From Isoetes taiwanensis (taxonomy: Eukaryota > Streptophyta > Lycopodiopsida > Isoetales > Isoetaceae), in NCBI GenBank assembly GCA_021234155.1, contig JAJEKV010000017.1, positions 6,514,992-6,578,991 of the forward strand: a DNA stretch of 64,000 bases, given 5' to 3'. A program made the position numbers and the translations under genes. Shown here one piece after another: positions 27,382 through 37,312 of the stretch. Within the stretch, counting starts at the first letter, position 1; each line of letters opens with the position of its first letter. The notes under the pieces are model-generated. The model worked only from the letters and a program-made list of their open reading frames with translations, made no database searches and had not been told where the DNA came from.

Positions 27382-29391
27382 TCACAGTAGCTCTTTTAAA
27401 GTGATGATCATGTCTTTGATGTTGTAGATAACTCCGGGAAATTGATCATTTTGCAGAGTTTGCAGTACAAGTCTCGTTAAATGTTGTTTGTTGAATCCGT
27501 TGTCGTGAAATGCTTCAATAAGTCCTGCAATATCAGCTGCTGCATTGTATTGGCACGAGTGTGCATATACATAGGGTAGTATTTGAGAAATGATAACTTT
27601 CATAGCATGTTTGTATGGTCTGCAACTATCTGCTTTGATAAATTTGTTGACTTGAAAGGGTAACTTCTCTCTTTTGTCATATCTTGTCACTGTGTATAAA
27701 CCTCGGTCTTGATCATTGACCTGAATAGTGGTATTCATGTAGTTTATTCTGTTTCCAACTGGCTTTGGCATTCCAGGGAGATGTACATAATATGTTTCAT
27801 CTTTAATCCCAATGTAACTCATGTTATATACTGTTATGGCAGCATTTGGCTCAAAGAATTTTTGGATATCACCTCCGTTCACAATTTTTAAGTCATCAAT
27901 ATATCTGGTTGCATGTTGGAATTGTATGATCTCATCATATCTGCCCATGTCAGCAAGCCTAAGTATGAATTTTAGTTCATGCCAGGCTAGGTACAAATTG
28001 CACCAGGCTGGGCTGCATGCGAATCCCATTGGGATGCCTCTTTTTTGTCTCCAAATTTGTGGTCCCAACTGCAGAAAACAATTGGAGAGTAGCCACTCAT
28101 TCATCTTTTTGAAATAGCTCTTGTCAATAGCCTTCCAGCATGTTTTATCTATATTTTTCTTCAAGCTCTTTTCCCATTTCACTATGTATTTATCCTCTTT
28201 TATCCTGTACATCATCACGAAGAGGTGTTTCTCTACTATCATGTATTCCCATATCAAATCAGTAATTTCATTAAGTATTTCAATGATACCGTCATCTCCC
28301 TCAAGTGGTATTGTTTCGTAACACCTGGTAATATCAGCAGCAAATACATTATGTATTTTGGAAGGTAAGTTGAGTACCATGTCATATGTAGAATCAATTA
28401 TCCATGATGCATTGACTTTGATTTTCCTGAACATCCTTATTCTAGCTGTATGTCTATGGCAGACATTTGGCCATACTTCCAAAAAGTTGTTAAGTACTGC
28501 AGTAATCCATTTGGCCAGCTCTGAAAACATACACTGATGTGCATTAGTCAGCCATCGATATTCAGACTTATGTGCTTTGTAGCTTGCCATAAGGTATGGG
28601 AGTTTATTGTGTCCATCCATTTCACTAGACCAGAAGTCTGTAATATCCTTTGTGCATTTCTCCTTAATCATTGTCAGAGACAGTTCTGTATTTTCAAAAT
28701 CAGGACTATTTAATCTTTCTTGAGCCATCTGGAAGATGTGTTTTTGGCAAATAAACACTAGGTTATTGCTTGCCTTATCTAACCCAGAAATATAGAAATT
28801 GTCAATCAGCCATTGTACATTTTTCTTGACTAATGTGTCATTCCATAGAAACCTTTTTCTTGGCAGGTTTTTCCTGAATTCTACAATTTCCATATGTGCA
28901 TAGTGTAATAGCATGTCTTTGATTTGCTGAATGTCTTCTTCCAGAATGTCAATTAGATCATATTTATGTACCATGAAGAATTGATTACACAAATCCTCAA
29001 ATTCAGACATGAACATCTGTACGCTGAAACTGCAGTCAGGAATGTGGTTCATGCCTTTTTCAAAGGCTCTCCTCAGCTTAATGTTATGGATAATAGAAAG
29101 GTCTGTAGTTCTAACATGTCTGATTTTTGGATCAATGTAGGTGGACATATTGGGATTTGTGCATGGGCACCTGTTATTCTTTGCTTCCGCGAATATTTTG
29201 TATGGCTTATACATCACCTGTTTGATCTGATTCACATACCTCCACCCGAATGTGGTTTTTTCCAGAAGTTCCATTCCCTTTTCTTGTAGAGTCTCGAATA
29301 ATACAATTTCGAAGATGTTCCTAATTTTGAAATTGTCAAGGCTTTTTGATAGAAACGTGAAGTGTATAATCCTTTCATCTTTTTTATCCAT
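27382..29391 (-). CDS. Reverse transcriptase, Penelope-like, endonuclease-deficient
   Basis: The polymerase copies RNA into DNA. The ATG at 29391 is preferred: the open frame continues upstream to 29400 only through GTG. Counting from that GTG, NKLPYLMASYKAHK (265-278) corresponds to the N-terminal RT motif shared by Penelope-like enzymes, and LDKASNNLVFICQK lies upstream of it. Motif A is FAADITRCYETIPL (353-366) with the catalytic Asp. Motif B is GIPMGFACSPAWCNLYL. Motif C is RYIDD (499-503), the Penelope-like form. A thumb-like region with TRYDKREKLPFQVNKF follows. No GIY-YIG domain is visible at either end. The frame is open over about 670 codons, suggesting recent activity. In-frame TAG lies just upstream at a CTGTAG/GTTAAC that could be a splice acceptor. 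Confidence 0.7.
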   Translation of the reverse strand: MDKKDERIIHFTFLSKSLDNFKIRNIFEIVLFETLQEKGMELLEKTTFGWRYVNQIKQVMYKPYKIFAEAKNNRCPCTNPNMSTYIDPKIRHVRTTDLSIIHNIKLRRAFEKGMNHIPDCSFSVQMFMSEFEDLCNQFFMVHKYDLIDILEEDIQQIKDMLLHYAHMEIVEFRKNLPRKRFLWNDTLVKKNVQWLIDNFYISGLDKASNNLVFICQKHIFQMAQERLNSPDFENTELSLTMIKEKCTKDITDFWSSEMDGHNKLPYLMASYKAHKSEYRWLTNAHQCMFSELAKWITAVLNNFLEVWPNVCHRHTARIRMFRKIKVNASWIIDSTYDMVLNLPSKIHNVFAADITRCYETIPLEGDDGIIEILNEITDLIWEYMIVEKHLFVMMYRIKEDKYIVKWEKSLKKNIDKTCWKAIDKSYFKKMNEWLLSNCFLQLGPQIWRQKRGIPMGFACSPAWCNLYLAWHELKFILRLADMGRYDEIIQFQHATRYIDDLKIVNGGDIQKFFEPNAAITVYNMSYIGIKDETYYVHLPGMPKPVGNRINYMNTTIQVNDQDRGLYTVTRYDKREKLPFQVNKFIKADSCRPYKHAMKVIISQILPYVYAHSCQYNAAADIAGLIEAFHDNGFNKQHLTRLVLQTLQNDQFPGVIYNIKDMIITLKELL

Positions 29392-29631
29392 GTCCTTCAC
29401 CAGATGTTTGATTTGGTTGACATCCTTGGATATGGTTCTTGAAATCCCAATGTTAACCTACAGACATATTTCAGCTTCAGTAACAGAGATATTTATGACT
29501 TTATTGCTTAAAAGTCAAAACAACATATTGTTTAAGTATTTTCAAAAATCTCCATCAAGGAGTAAACAAGAAGAACATAGAAGTGTCAAAGGTATAACCC
29601 CCTTTTTTTTAAGCAAAAACACTCAGTAATT

Positions 29632-31179
29632 TCAAGTATTCAGCTGAGAATCTTCCACGGATTCAATGTTATCAGGTGTACTTTCCACTAGAGAGATGAC
29701 TTTATTCTCTTCCCGAGTAACAGAAATGTTTTCAGTGTCAGCCATTGCATCCGTTTCCACAGCCACATTAGGATCAAGAGTAACTCTTGGAGGCATCCTA
29801 GGATTAGCTTTTGGTGCTTTGGTCATTTGAACTTTCCTGAAGCTTGCATTCTTCCTTCCGGTAGCTTTATAATTATTGCTACCTTGTGATTGCAGAAAAC
29901 TTATGTTTTTGAGACTTTTTTCAGCAATATCTGCCATTCTGCAGTTACCATATGGAGTTTTAAGATTACCATCAGGGTTTGTTGCCATGGCTAAAGTCAT
30001 ATCAATCATGACTTTCCTTACATCCAAGTAAGAGATGAATGCTATTACTGCAGGTCTGAGTGTCTTGTTAAGCAGCTTTGTGACTGATACCATTTTCATC
30101 ATGGCAGTTGTGCCTGGGAATATTGTTTCTGCTTGGTTGAGTAAGAACCAGATTGCTTGGTCAAAATAGACAATGCTACAATTGCATTGAGAATTCTTGT
30201 TCTTCACACAATTGCATGTAAAGTATGGGCAGTGTGTACGAAAAACCCTTTTGAGATAATAGTCATCTCTGGTCTCATTTGGGTAGGCCATGTGGCCTTT
30301 TTGTCCCATCTGGATGCCATTCATTTTTATGCAGACCTGATCAAAAAAGGCCATATCAAATGGCAGCTGTAGCTCAGTGTTCTTGAATGTTTTTTCCAAT
30401 TTTATAGCAGCTAGTTTAGCTGCTCTTATCTCATCCTTGGTGATACCAGCTAATGCTATCCAGGTATCATGGTTAATTGGGGCCAATGCACCAAAATTTT
30501 GGCTTTTCCAGATCGCATGATCATATGCTGCTCCCAGGCATTCCACTAGTTGCTCCATTATAATCGGGAAGCAGGAAGAATTCCCAAGCGTGAGATTAGG
30601 TACCTCTTCATATGTACCTGCCTGATCATTGGAGTTATCCTCATCATTTTTGCTGATCTGCAAGTCAAAATCAGAAAGATCTTGATCTGAGAATAAGCAT
30701 TCATTAAAGTCATCAGTTTCATAAACTGGAGGCATAATCTTGTTGGCATCTTCAGTATCAAATGTACGATTAATGTCATTCACTTTTTCAAGAATGGATA
30801 GGCCTACCACAAACTTTCTTGCTAAGTCGTCCTCACAGCATGTTCTGTTGTAGAGGATGCTGGAAATATCATTATACATGGTGTCAATGATCGGCTTGCA
30901 CTTTGCAAATTCAAAGTTGACTTTCTTCATCAGCCCAAATGTTTTGAACCATCCATTAAATCCGAGGCAATAAACCGGGGATCTATTTCTGTCAGCCATA
31001 TTCTTCTCTTTGAAAATAATATAATGATGGATGTCTTTATTCCTTATACATCCGAGTAGAATCTGCACTGCAGTGTTAGGCTGTTCAATCCCATTTTCTT
31101 TGTATTTGAAAGGTAACAAGTCTTTGATCCAGTCATTGTCCTCCAGATACTCATCCTTTGTGTCCACTTTTTCTTTTTC
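29632..31179 (-). CDS. ORF1 of the Penelope-like element (unrecognised)
   Basis: A 511-codon frame lies upstream of and codirectional with the RT. It has no ATG at its start: it opens with GTG at 31167 and runs back to a TAG at 31182. The sequence AACTTTGCTAG/GAAAAAG at the start looks like a splice acceptor, so the ORF may be a second exon. The protein has an acidic segment (ETDDFNECLFSDQDLSDFDL), a Cys-rich motif (CPYFTCNCVKNKNSQCNC, possibly metal-binding) and a basic, low-complexity C-terminus (KATGRKNASFRKVQMTKAPK). I recognise no family. A nucleic-acid-binding role would be inference only. Confidence 0.55.
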   Translation of the reverse strand, partial: EKEKVDTKDEYLEDNDWIKDLLPFKYKENGIEQPNTAVQILLGCIRNKDIHHYIIFKEKNMADRNRSPVYCLGFNGWFKTFGLMKKVNFEFAKCKPIIDTMYNDISSILYNRTCCEDDLARKFVVGLSILEKVNDINRTFDTEDANKIMPPVYETDDFNECLFSDQDLSDFDLQISKNDEDNSNDQAGTYEEVPNLTLGNSSCFPIIMEQLVECLGAAYDHAIWKSQNFGALAPINHDTWIALAGITKDEIRAAKLAAIKLEKTFKNTELQLPFDMAFFDQVCIKMNGIQMGQKGHMAYPNETRDDYYLKRVFRTHCPYFTCNCVKNKNSQCNCSIVYFDQAIWFLLNQAETIFPGTTAMMKMVSVTKLLNKTLRPAVIAFISYLDVRKVMIDMTLAMATNPDGNLKTPYGNCRMADIAEKSLKNISFLQSQGSNNYKATGRKNASFRKVQMTKAPKANPRMPPRVTLDPNVAVETDAMADTENISVTREENKVISLVESTPDNIESVEDSQLNT

Positions 31180-31287
31180 CTAGCAAAGTTCAATGTGTAA
31201 AGTTAGTATAACAGAAAGCACCTGATGAATTGTCACCATTATCATGGTTTCTGGTAAAACCAGAAAACTGAGTTATATGCAAAAAAA

Positions 31288-33003
31288 CCTTTCCTAGTCT
31301 AATAGACCTTTTTACTCTTAGTACTTTTTCAAGTACTTTAGAGTACAATTTGCAGCCTTAGAAAAAATACAGGTGAACTTTTCTCTAAGCCATGATAATG
31401 TGATATTTCATAAATTATTATTCATAGTCATAGTAGACAGTAATACATTCTTGGAATTCGATATAATGTCAAATACAACCAACTAGTTTATATGCTGGTG
31501 AAATGAAAAGCCAGCTTATAATTTTCAGTTTATAACAATTAGACAGATCTTACTTCATAGTTGGAGTAATATTCTTCTTAAAGCTCGTGCTGCTACCTTT
31601 TTATCCAAAAGAACATCATAGCAATAGAGCAAGAAACTTGGTTACTGCGGTGAAACCAAGAAACGAGTTAGCCAAAGAGGGTAAACAGTTCAAGTCACTA
31701 GCGGTGTAAGCGATAAGTTTCTTGGGTTATCCCCTTCACTTTTGCATGATGCATTTAATAATTAAAACATGTCAGGACTGAATTCCCAGTCTGCTAAAGC
31801 ATTATGATCAGGGTGATAGCTCAGACATCATTCTTCCCTGCATGTGTGCATAGTTGCACGAAAATCATATTAAACAAGCAGGCTTACCATAATTCTGCAG
31901 TAGTCTTTAGATCAGCCTTTAATTTTATAAGATCTAGATCAGATCTGCTTCTAATTTTTAGATCTGACTACATATTTTATTACCTACTATACCTTACCAA
32001 CATAAGCATCCACTGATTCTTCAAACATAATAACCAGTTTCTTTTTCAGATTCATCATACTAGCTATTGCTCTTAATTGAGAATTTAGATCATTAGCCAC
32101 TTATGTAGGAATTTTAATCTAAAAAACCTGATTGCTTGGAGGCAGAGCTGCCTGATTCGATTGTTGAGCTTTTCCTTTTGTGGATGTGTCCTCCATATTC
32201 ATAAGTTCATGCTGCTTGCCAGCAATTTCCTTCATCTTTGTGCTTGTTCCCATTGCAACTGCTTCATTCATACCTTTAGATCTCTCCATCTCTTTGTCAG
32301 CACCTATTTCTTTACCAAGATTGCTGTTACAAGCACTTACAGCAGGCCCTATGGTGGCCTTATGGAAGTCAAATAGTTTCTTCCTCTTGGTATTGCCCAT
32401 CTTCTCTGCCTCAATCTTCCTTCTGGTGGCCATATTGAGGTCTCCCTTCTTCCTTCCCATAAGCAAGCTTAACACGAGGTGGAATTTGGGAGTAACAGTA
32501 CCATGGAAATGAGTATCTTTGCTTCTTGTCTTCGAATGCATTGTTAAATAGTTCGGGCAAGTTCGTCCCTAATACCGATGCGTGCATGCCTTTTTTGGAG
32601 GTCCTATATCTCACTCAAGCTCGGTAATAGGTTGTATTTACGTAATTTCTTTTTGCAAAATCCATCTCCACCTTTTGTGCGGGTTATCCACGAGCGGTCG
32701 TAAGCCCATAGGATGCCGTTTGCTGCATCATGCAATGGCCAGAACCCTAACTGCCAGTTTCGACATTTTTCTCTTGCCTTCTTTTTTATTTTTTATTTAT
32801 TATCAGTTATCCATACGAAAAAATGTTAAGTGTCACAAAATGTTTATGCTATTCTAGCTTTTTCATTTTTTATCTAACCCATATGGTTATACCATATTGG
32901 TTTAAGTGTTTCAGTTCTTGTATTGTTACTTGAGAGTGGTCATGGTCTTAGTCCTTTAATGCTACTTATTTATACTATTGCATTATAAATAAAAAAAAAA
33001 AAA
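31288..33003 (-). repeat. 5' terminal repeat (pseudo-LTR) of the Penelope-like element
   Basis: This is the upstream copy on the minus strand, 1716 bp. Long stretches are identical to 25480-27196. Differences cluster at former CAG/CTG sites (for example 31646-31712 and 32512-32710). On the plus strand it ends in a run of 13 A at 32991-33003. It would hold the promoter of the element, but I cannot point to one. Confidence 0.9.
32119..32541 (-). CDS. ORF0, short basic ORF inside the terminal repeat
   Basis: A 140-codon ORF starts at an ATG in the 5' terminal repeat. It encodes a charged, Lys-rich protein (MGRKKGDLNMATRRKIEAEK, MGNTKRKKLFDFHKATIG). It ends NQVF-stop, and the last codons read CAG/GTTTTTTAG, a good splice donor. 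Removal of 31180-32127 would join it in frame to ORF1. The other repeat copy holds the same frame from 26666 to 26310, but upstream codons differ because of CAG/CTG-site changes, so the N-terminus is uncertain. Confidence 0.4.
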   Translation of the reverse strand: MHSKTRSKDTHFHGTVTPKFHLVLSLLMGRKKGDLNMATRRKIEAEKMGNTKRKKLFDFHKATIGPAVSACNSNLGKEIGADKEMERSKGMNEAVAMGTSTKMKEIAGKQHELMNMEDTSTKGKAQQSNQAALPPSNQVF

Positions 33004-33023
33004 CTATAGACAGAGGCAGTCGA

Positions 33024-33293
33024 GTGTGGATTGGCTCGTATCATGATCCTCTAATAAAGAGGTCTGCCGCTTCAACGGTTAGAGAGGCGCAGGCAATGGT
33101 TCTTATGATGTACATTTCTAGAGTGCCAGTTACTGGTGACGTTGTACTGGAGATAGATCTTTGCTTCACCAGTCTAGATTATATCCAGGAGTATGCCAAG
33201 CTACCTTCCTATCTGCGGACCGCAGACGAGGTTTTGAAGAAGACGTCCGATTCTGACTGCGAAATATGTATGCTGAAATCCTTTTTGCCTTAG
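33024..33293 (+). other. Unrecognised ORF next to the element
   Basis: An 89-codon frame contains REAQAMVLMMYISRVPVTGD and DYIQEYAKLPSYLRTADEVL. The amino-acid composition is plausible for coding sequence but no family is recognised. It sits between the Penelope-like element and a minisatellite and may be an exon or remnant. Confidence 0.2.
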
Positions 33294-33333
33294 AGATGTG
33301 ACCAAAGCCAAACTTAGTATGCTTGTAGAAATT

Positions 33334-33616
33334 GGGCGCCGTCCAATTTGATAAGATTTGTGTCCCAGCATGCCCATTTCTAGGAATAACTTTGCACAAA
33401 AATGGACGGATGCCCAAATTTGATATGCTTTGTCTCCTAGCATGCTCGTTTCTAAGAATAGCCATGCGACAAATGGGCAACCACCCGATTTGGCTTGCCC
33501 TATAACCCAGCATGCACACTTTTAGGAATAGCTCTGCACAATATTGGGTGGCCGCCAAATTTTACATGCCTTGTTATGAACAAAAGTGATTGAAAGTTGG
33601 CAGTCGCCCAATTTAA
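33334..33616 (+). repeat. 70-71-bp tandem repeat, about four copies
   Basis: Units start at 33334, 33404, 33475 and 33546. Each opens with a GGGC/CCC-type palindromic motif (such as GGGCAACCACCCGATTT), followed by a CCCAGCATGC-like box and TTTCTAGGAATA. Copies are diverged and the last is partial. Related palindromic motifs recur singly at about 34553, 34624 and 34764. Confidence 0.8.
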
Positions 33617-34102
33617 TTTACACATTCTCTGTCCCTAAACTATTTGCACATTCCAGATTGCTAGTTCTATCGTCCATGGGGTGAAAAGAATCCCGGCTCA
33701 TCCTGGATGGGGGCCCTTTAACCGAACTAGCTGGATGCAAGGATCTGCGCCTACCTGACAAGGAAGCTTATGATAGAGGGTTGTGAGGTCCTGGATTTCT
33801 TTTCTTGTGGAGCATTTAGCAGGGTCGCACTGTGCGAGGGCTGCAGAGCCTTCTTTTGAGATAGAACAGAAAATGCAGACCAAGCTGCCACAATTTTTCC
33901 AGTAGTTTGAGATTATGCTAGATGAGAAGAAAACTCTAGCCCGAAAAATGCATAAGGCTTCACAACAGAAGAAGAAATCTGACAACTTGAAGGATGTCAT
34001 AGAGGATTCGCGTCCCGACCTCATTATACTCTGTGGAGGAACTGGAAAGCTTGCAACCTGCTCTACAACAAAGTAAAGCAAGTCTTCTAGAGCATTTCTG
34101 GA

Positions 34103-34417
34103 GTGGCTGGATTTGGGTTGGAAGAGCTCGAGGCTTTCATGCGAAGGAAGGATAGGATCAATGCTCCTACCATTGTGGATGTGGTCTCGACGCATGATGT
34201 GGTTGCTGCTAGCACTAAATTCCAGGAGTTTATTGAAGGGGGCCCACAGACTAATTTCCAGGATGGTCGAGAGAAAATCACTACCAAGCATGAAAAGGAT
34301 GACATGGTCGTGAACAAGGACTTCGATAAGAACAAGAGGAGCAGAAAGATACTAAAGAGGAGGAACACCCACAAGGAGATGAAAAGAAAGTTGGTCATCA
34401 AGGGAATGATCGGATAG
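34103..34417 (+). other. Unrecognised charged ORF
   Basis: A 104-codon plus-strand frame is rich in Lys, Asp and Glu (REKITTKHEKDDMVVNKDFD, KRSRKILKRRNTHKEMKRKL). It may be a remnant of a longer coding region. The flanks from 33620 to 34550 look less AT-rich than the surroundings. No family was recognised. Confidence 0.2.
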
Positions 34418-34826
34418 AACATGAGGAGGATAACGTATCTTTAAATACTAAGGAGTTTATGGAGAAAATGGATGTTGTCCTCAATGGTGCCGCAGTGGAA
34501 AGTCCGGAGGTACAGTTAAAGAAAGTGCAGGCCAAACCCTAAAAACTGAGGATCCTGAATATTGGCGTCCATCCAATTTCAGTTCGTACCCACGTAATCA
34601 TTTTGTGATATTGCTCTCAAATCAGGCGGGCACCTGATTTCATTGCATGAATGTATAAGTACTGCTCGCCATTTTCTTCAATGGATTAGCTTTTTTGGGT
34701 CTACTTCTCTTTCAAATGTTTTTAGATCTTATTTTTTGCCCTGCAAAGGCTTAACACCCCTATAAGATTGGGCAACTACCCGATTTTGAGGTGGCCAGAC
34801 AACACAACTGTTTAATGCTCATTTCC

Positions 34827-34841
34827 CACAAACTCTATTTT

Positions 34842-34875
<34 letters not shown>

Positions 34876-34876
34876 A
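34827..34876 (-). repeat. Long T-run (poly(A) tail of a minus-strand retrocopy)
   Basis: About 45 T precede GATGGCAAGGTTG. This probably marks the 3' tail of a truncated LINE or retrocopy on the minus strand. Its body was not delimited. Confidence 0.5.
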
Positions 34877-35057
34877 TGGCAAGGTTGTTTTTTCTATTCA
34901 TTTAGAAAAAGTACATATCAGAAAATTCACTTCTGATGAAGTGGTCACATAGAGTGACAAAATGTGCCTCTATACTCCTCATATTGGGGTACAAAATTGA
35001 GACATAAAGATCCTCAGATCGATAATAATAGACAGTTTAGTACACACTGAGATTCTA

Positions 35058-35437
35058 ATTAACCACATCTAGAAGATCCTGCAAAGTAAGATCCTTGACT
35101 GCTGTGGTCTCAAAGATATTTAGCATCTCATCCAACTTTGCGATCTTTGGCGGGTGAAGTCGGCGACATCGGAACAGAGAGCCTCTCTCTTTTGTTGCCA
35201 AGAATGATATAGAGAGACAAAGAAGGGTTTTAAATTGTTGAATCTCCACACCTCAGGTTTGTTCAGAATCTTCTTGATAGCAGAGGAGTGAATGACTTCC
35301 TGTTTTAGAAGAACTAGGTGCTGTTCTAAATCCATGTCATTGAATCTCGATATGGGTTCATCATCAAAGTTGTCCTCCCATCGAGAAGGTGCTCCGACTC
35401 TATCAAGTCTCTTCTGTTGATCTGTGGAGCACACCAT
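35058..35437 (-). pseudogene. Possible terminal exon of an unidentified gene, frameshifted
   Basis: On the minus strand CTCCACAG, a good acceptor, is followed by an open frame with RVGAPSRWEDNFDDEPISRF, LEQHLVLLKQEVIHSSAIKK and LNKPEVWRFNNLKPFFVSLY. A second frame then continues with RRLHPPKIAKLDEMLNIFET and ends LTLQDLLDVVN-stop at 35058. The join requires a shift near 35150. The protein looks like real coding sequence, but I do not recognise it. Upstream exons were not found. Confidence 0.35.
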
Positions 35438-35969
35438 GAAAATCAGTTAGATTAAGCACACAGAAATTAAAAAGTCCTTGGAATCTGCCAATTTGATCCC
35501 AATCTCTGTCATAGTTGTCCCCCTAAGCTTCAAATGGCATATTATAACTATATTTTGGTCATTTCGGATCAAAATGGTCCACAAGTAATGAAATAGTGCT
35601 TGCTCCAATTGTTCCAGCATTGGACAAAATGAAATTTCTAATCCTTTTGTTTGCCAGCTAGGATTTTAAATTCCAGTGTGCATCCGGACAACTCCCTAGC
35701 ACATATTTCCCAAGACAGTGTTTCCTCTACTGACAATATTTAGAGCACCCATAGTGTGACATGAACTAATCGGACATGTGTGACTTGGCATGTTTGCTAT
35801 TGCTTTAAAGTTTTTTTTACTTTTTGTCATTTCGGTGGTGTGATTCCACCCTTAAAAATAATTTAGTTAAATATGTTAAACCTTAAGAATTTTGCCCGTG
35901 CCCACAGGTTTGTAGTAAAGCTAGTATTTTTTGGGCCACGCAAATGATACGTTGCCTTAATATGATACA

Positions 35970-36345
35970 AAATGAGGATAGACTTGGACATTGTTTGAAT
36001 GGATCTATAATAAGTTGTTCTATCAACAAGTGGCAATAATTTGTTTTGTTCTTTTCATTTCAGAGTAAGGAACACACTACTTCTCCATCCCCAATAGTTG
36101 AAGATGATAAAAAATGCATGGAAAATTCTTGTTTTCATTTCATATGATTTAAATGAGAAAGGGGTCCTTAGACTTGGTCATTGTTTGCATGGATCTATAG
36201 TCAGTTGCTTTCTCAACAAGTGGCACCAAATTTGTTTTTGATTTTTTTCATTGAGGAGTGAGGAACATACTTCTTCTCCATCTCTAATAGTTGACGATGA
36301 CAAAAATTGCAGGAAAAAATCTTGTTTTCCTAATCTTGTTTTGAG
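35970..36345 (+). repeat. Imperfect direct duplication, about 200 bp period
   Basis: The segments at about 35970-36140 and 36171-36345 share, in order, TAGACTTGG, CATTGTTTG, ATGGATCTATA, TCAACAAGTGGCA, AGGAACA, CTTCTCCATC, AATAGTTGA and GATGA. They differ at many positions, so this is an old tandem duplication. Confidence 0.75.
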
Positions 36346-37312
36346 ATGACCATAAATCATTATTTGCCATTAGCATTACATTCCACGCTTACATAACTTC
36401 TGAGAGCACCATCTGTGCATGATTTCGCATTATAGATACTTGAGGTTCTAGATGCGCGTCTTCAATTACTGAGCCATCAGCTGTCACCATGATCTTCTTT
36501 GTCCAAACTTATTTATTACCAACTATCTAGTATCATGATTGCTGCAAAGGTTTTTTTCCCTTGAGCGAGGTCGGAGTTTCTTAATCCTAGTAGTAATAGT
36601 TGTACTAGCCCATTACATGGGTCCCACGGCCTTTGGCTTTGGTGAACGTTAGAAAATCTATTGTATTATGTTATATTTAGAGCATCCATTTTTTACTTTT
36701 CTATAGCAGCACATCTGCATCTTGTTTGGTAGAAATGTATAACAATTTGAAGAATTATTGAAGAATTAAAAAAAAGGTGTTATTTCTATCGATAAAGATT
36801 TAGATTATGCATATATACTTAATTTTCTCATAGTTTTCCCCTTGTGGTAGAAAAATAAAGCACTTCCTCATAGCATCTAAAGTATTGGCATATCTACATC
36901 TTGCTTGGTCATTTAGAAATCTACACTATCCCAACGTACAAAGGAGATGAAGAAGACCTTTTACATTTTAGGAGAAGAAGAAGAAGAAGCAATTTAGAAC
37001 GCTATGATGTTTATTTTGGAATTGTCATAAATTTGGAAAAAGGAAAGCTAATGCTTAAGCTATCGAGTTTTGACCTAGCTGGTAGGAAATTCAGATCCAT
37101 TTGTTGTCTTATGTATTGTGAGGTTCATCCATTGTCGATGCCCTTTTTCATTTGATTGCTTTTTTGGGTGTGTGCCTTATTTTGATACAACACTATGGTA
37201 TTTTAGAATTTCATAAATTTGAAGAGTAAGAAAAGAATTGCTATAAGCTGTCAATCTAGTTTGTGAATGGGTTTCATTTTAAAGAAAAAGAATAGAATAG
37301 GATAGAATAGAA

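Larger units (their letters stand above)
25480..33003 (-). mobile_element. Penelope-like retroelement with 1.7-kb direct terminal repeats
   Basis: On the minus strand the order is: terminal repeat (33003-31288), a 511-codon ORF (31167-29632), a reverse transcriptase ORF (29391-27382), a three-hairpin block (27325-27197), terminal repeat (27196-25480). The terminal repeats do not have TG...CA ends and no LTR-type PBS was seen, so this is not an LTR retrotransposon. Penelope-like elements are known for such pseudo-LTRs, which arise from head-to-tail copies. No GIY-YIG endonuclease was found. Endonuclease-deficient Penelope-like elements have been reported from several eukaryotes, including a lycophyte. 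Both outer ends abut A/T runs. No target-site duplication could be assigned. Confidence 0.7.

Noticed and set aside
27382-29391. GIY-YIG endonuclease domain in the Penelope-like RT
   Set aside because: No such motif is visible before or after the RT. The frame ends shortly after the thumb region.
31200-31265. Hammerhead ribozyme in the Penelope-like element (CTGATGA ... GAAA)
   Set aside because: The two core boxes are present near 31225-31265, but the bases next to them do not form stem II and no matching stem III was found.
25480-33003. LTR retrotransposon for the 1.7-kb repeats
   Set aside because: The repeats lack TG...CA ends, no PBS or PPT was found, and there is no integrase or protease. 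The RT is Penelope-like.
33166-33558. Minus-strand ORF across the minisatellite
   Set aside because: It results from the 70-71-bp tandem repeat staying open, not from a protein family.
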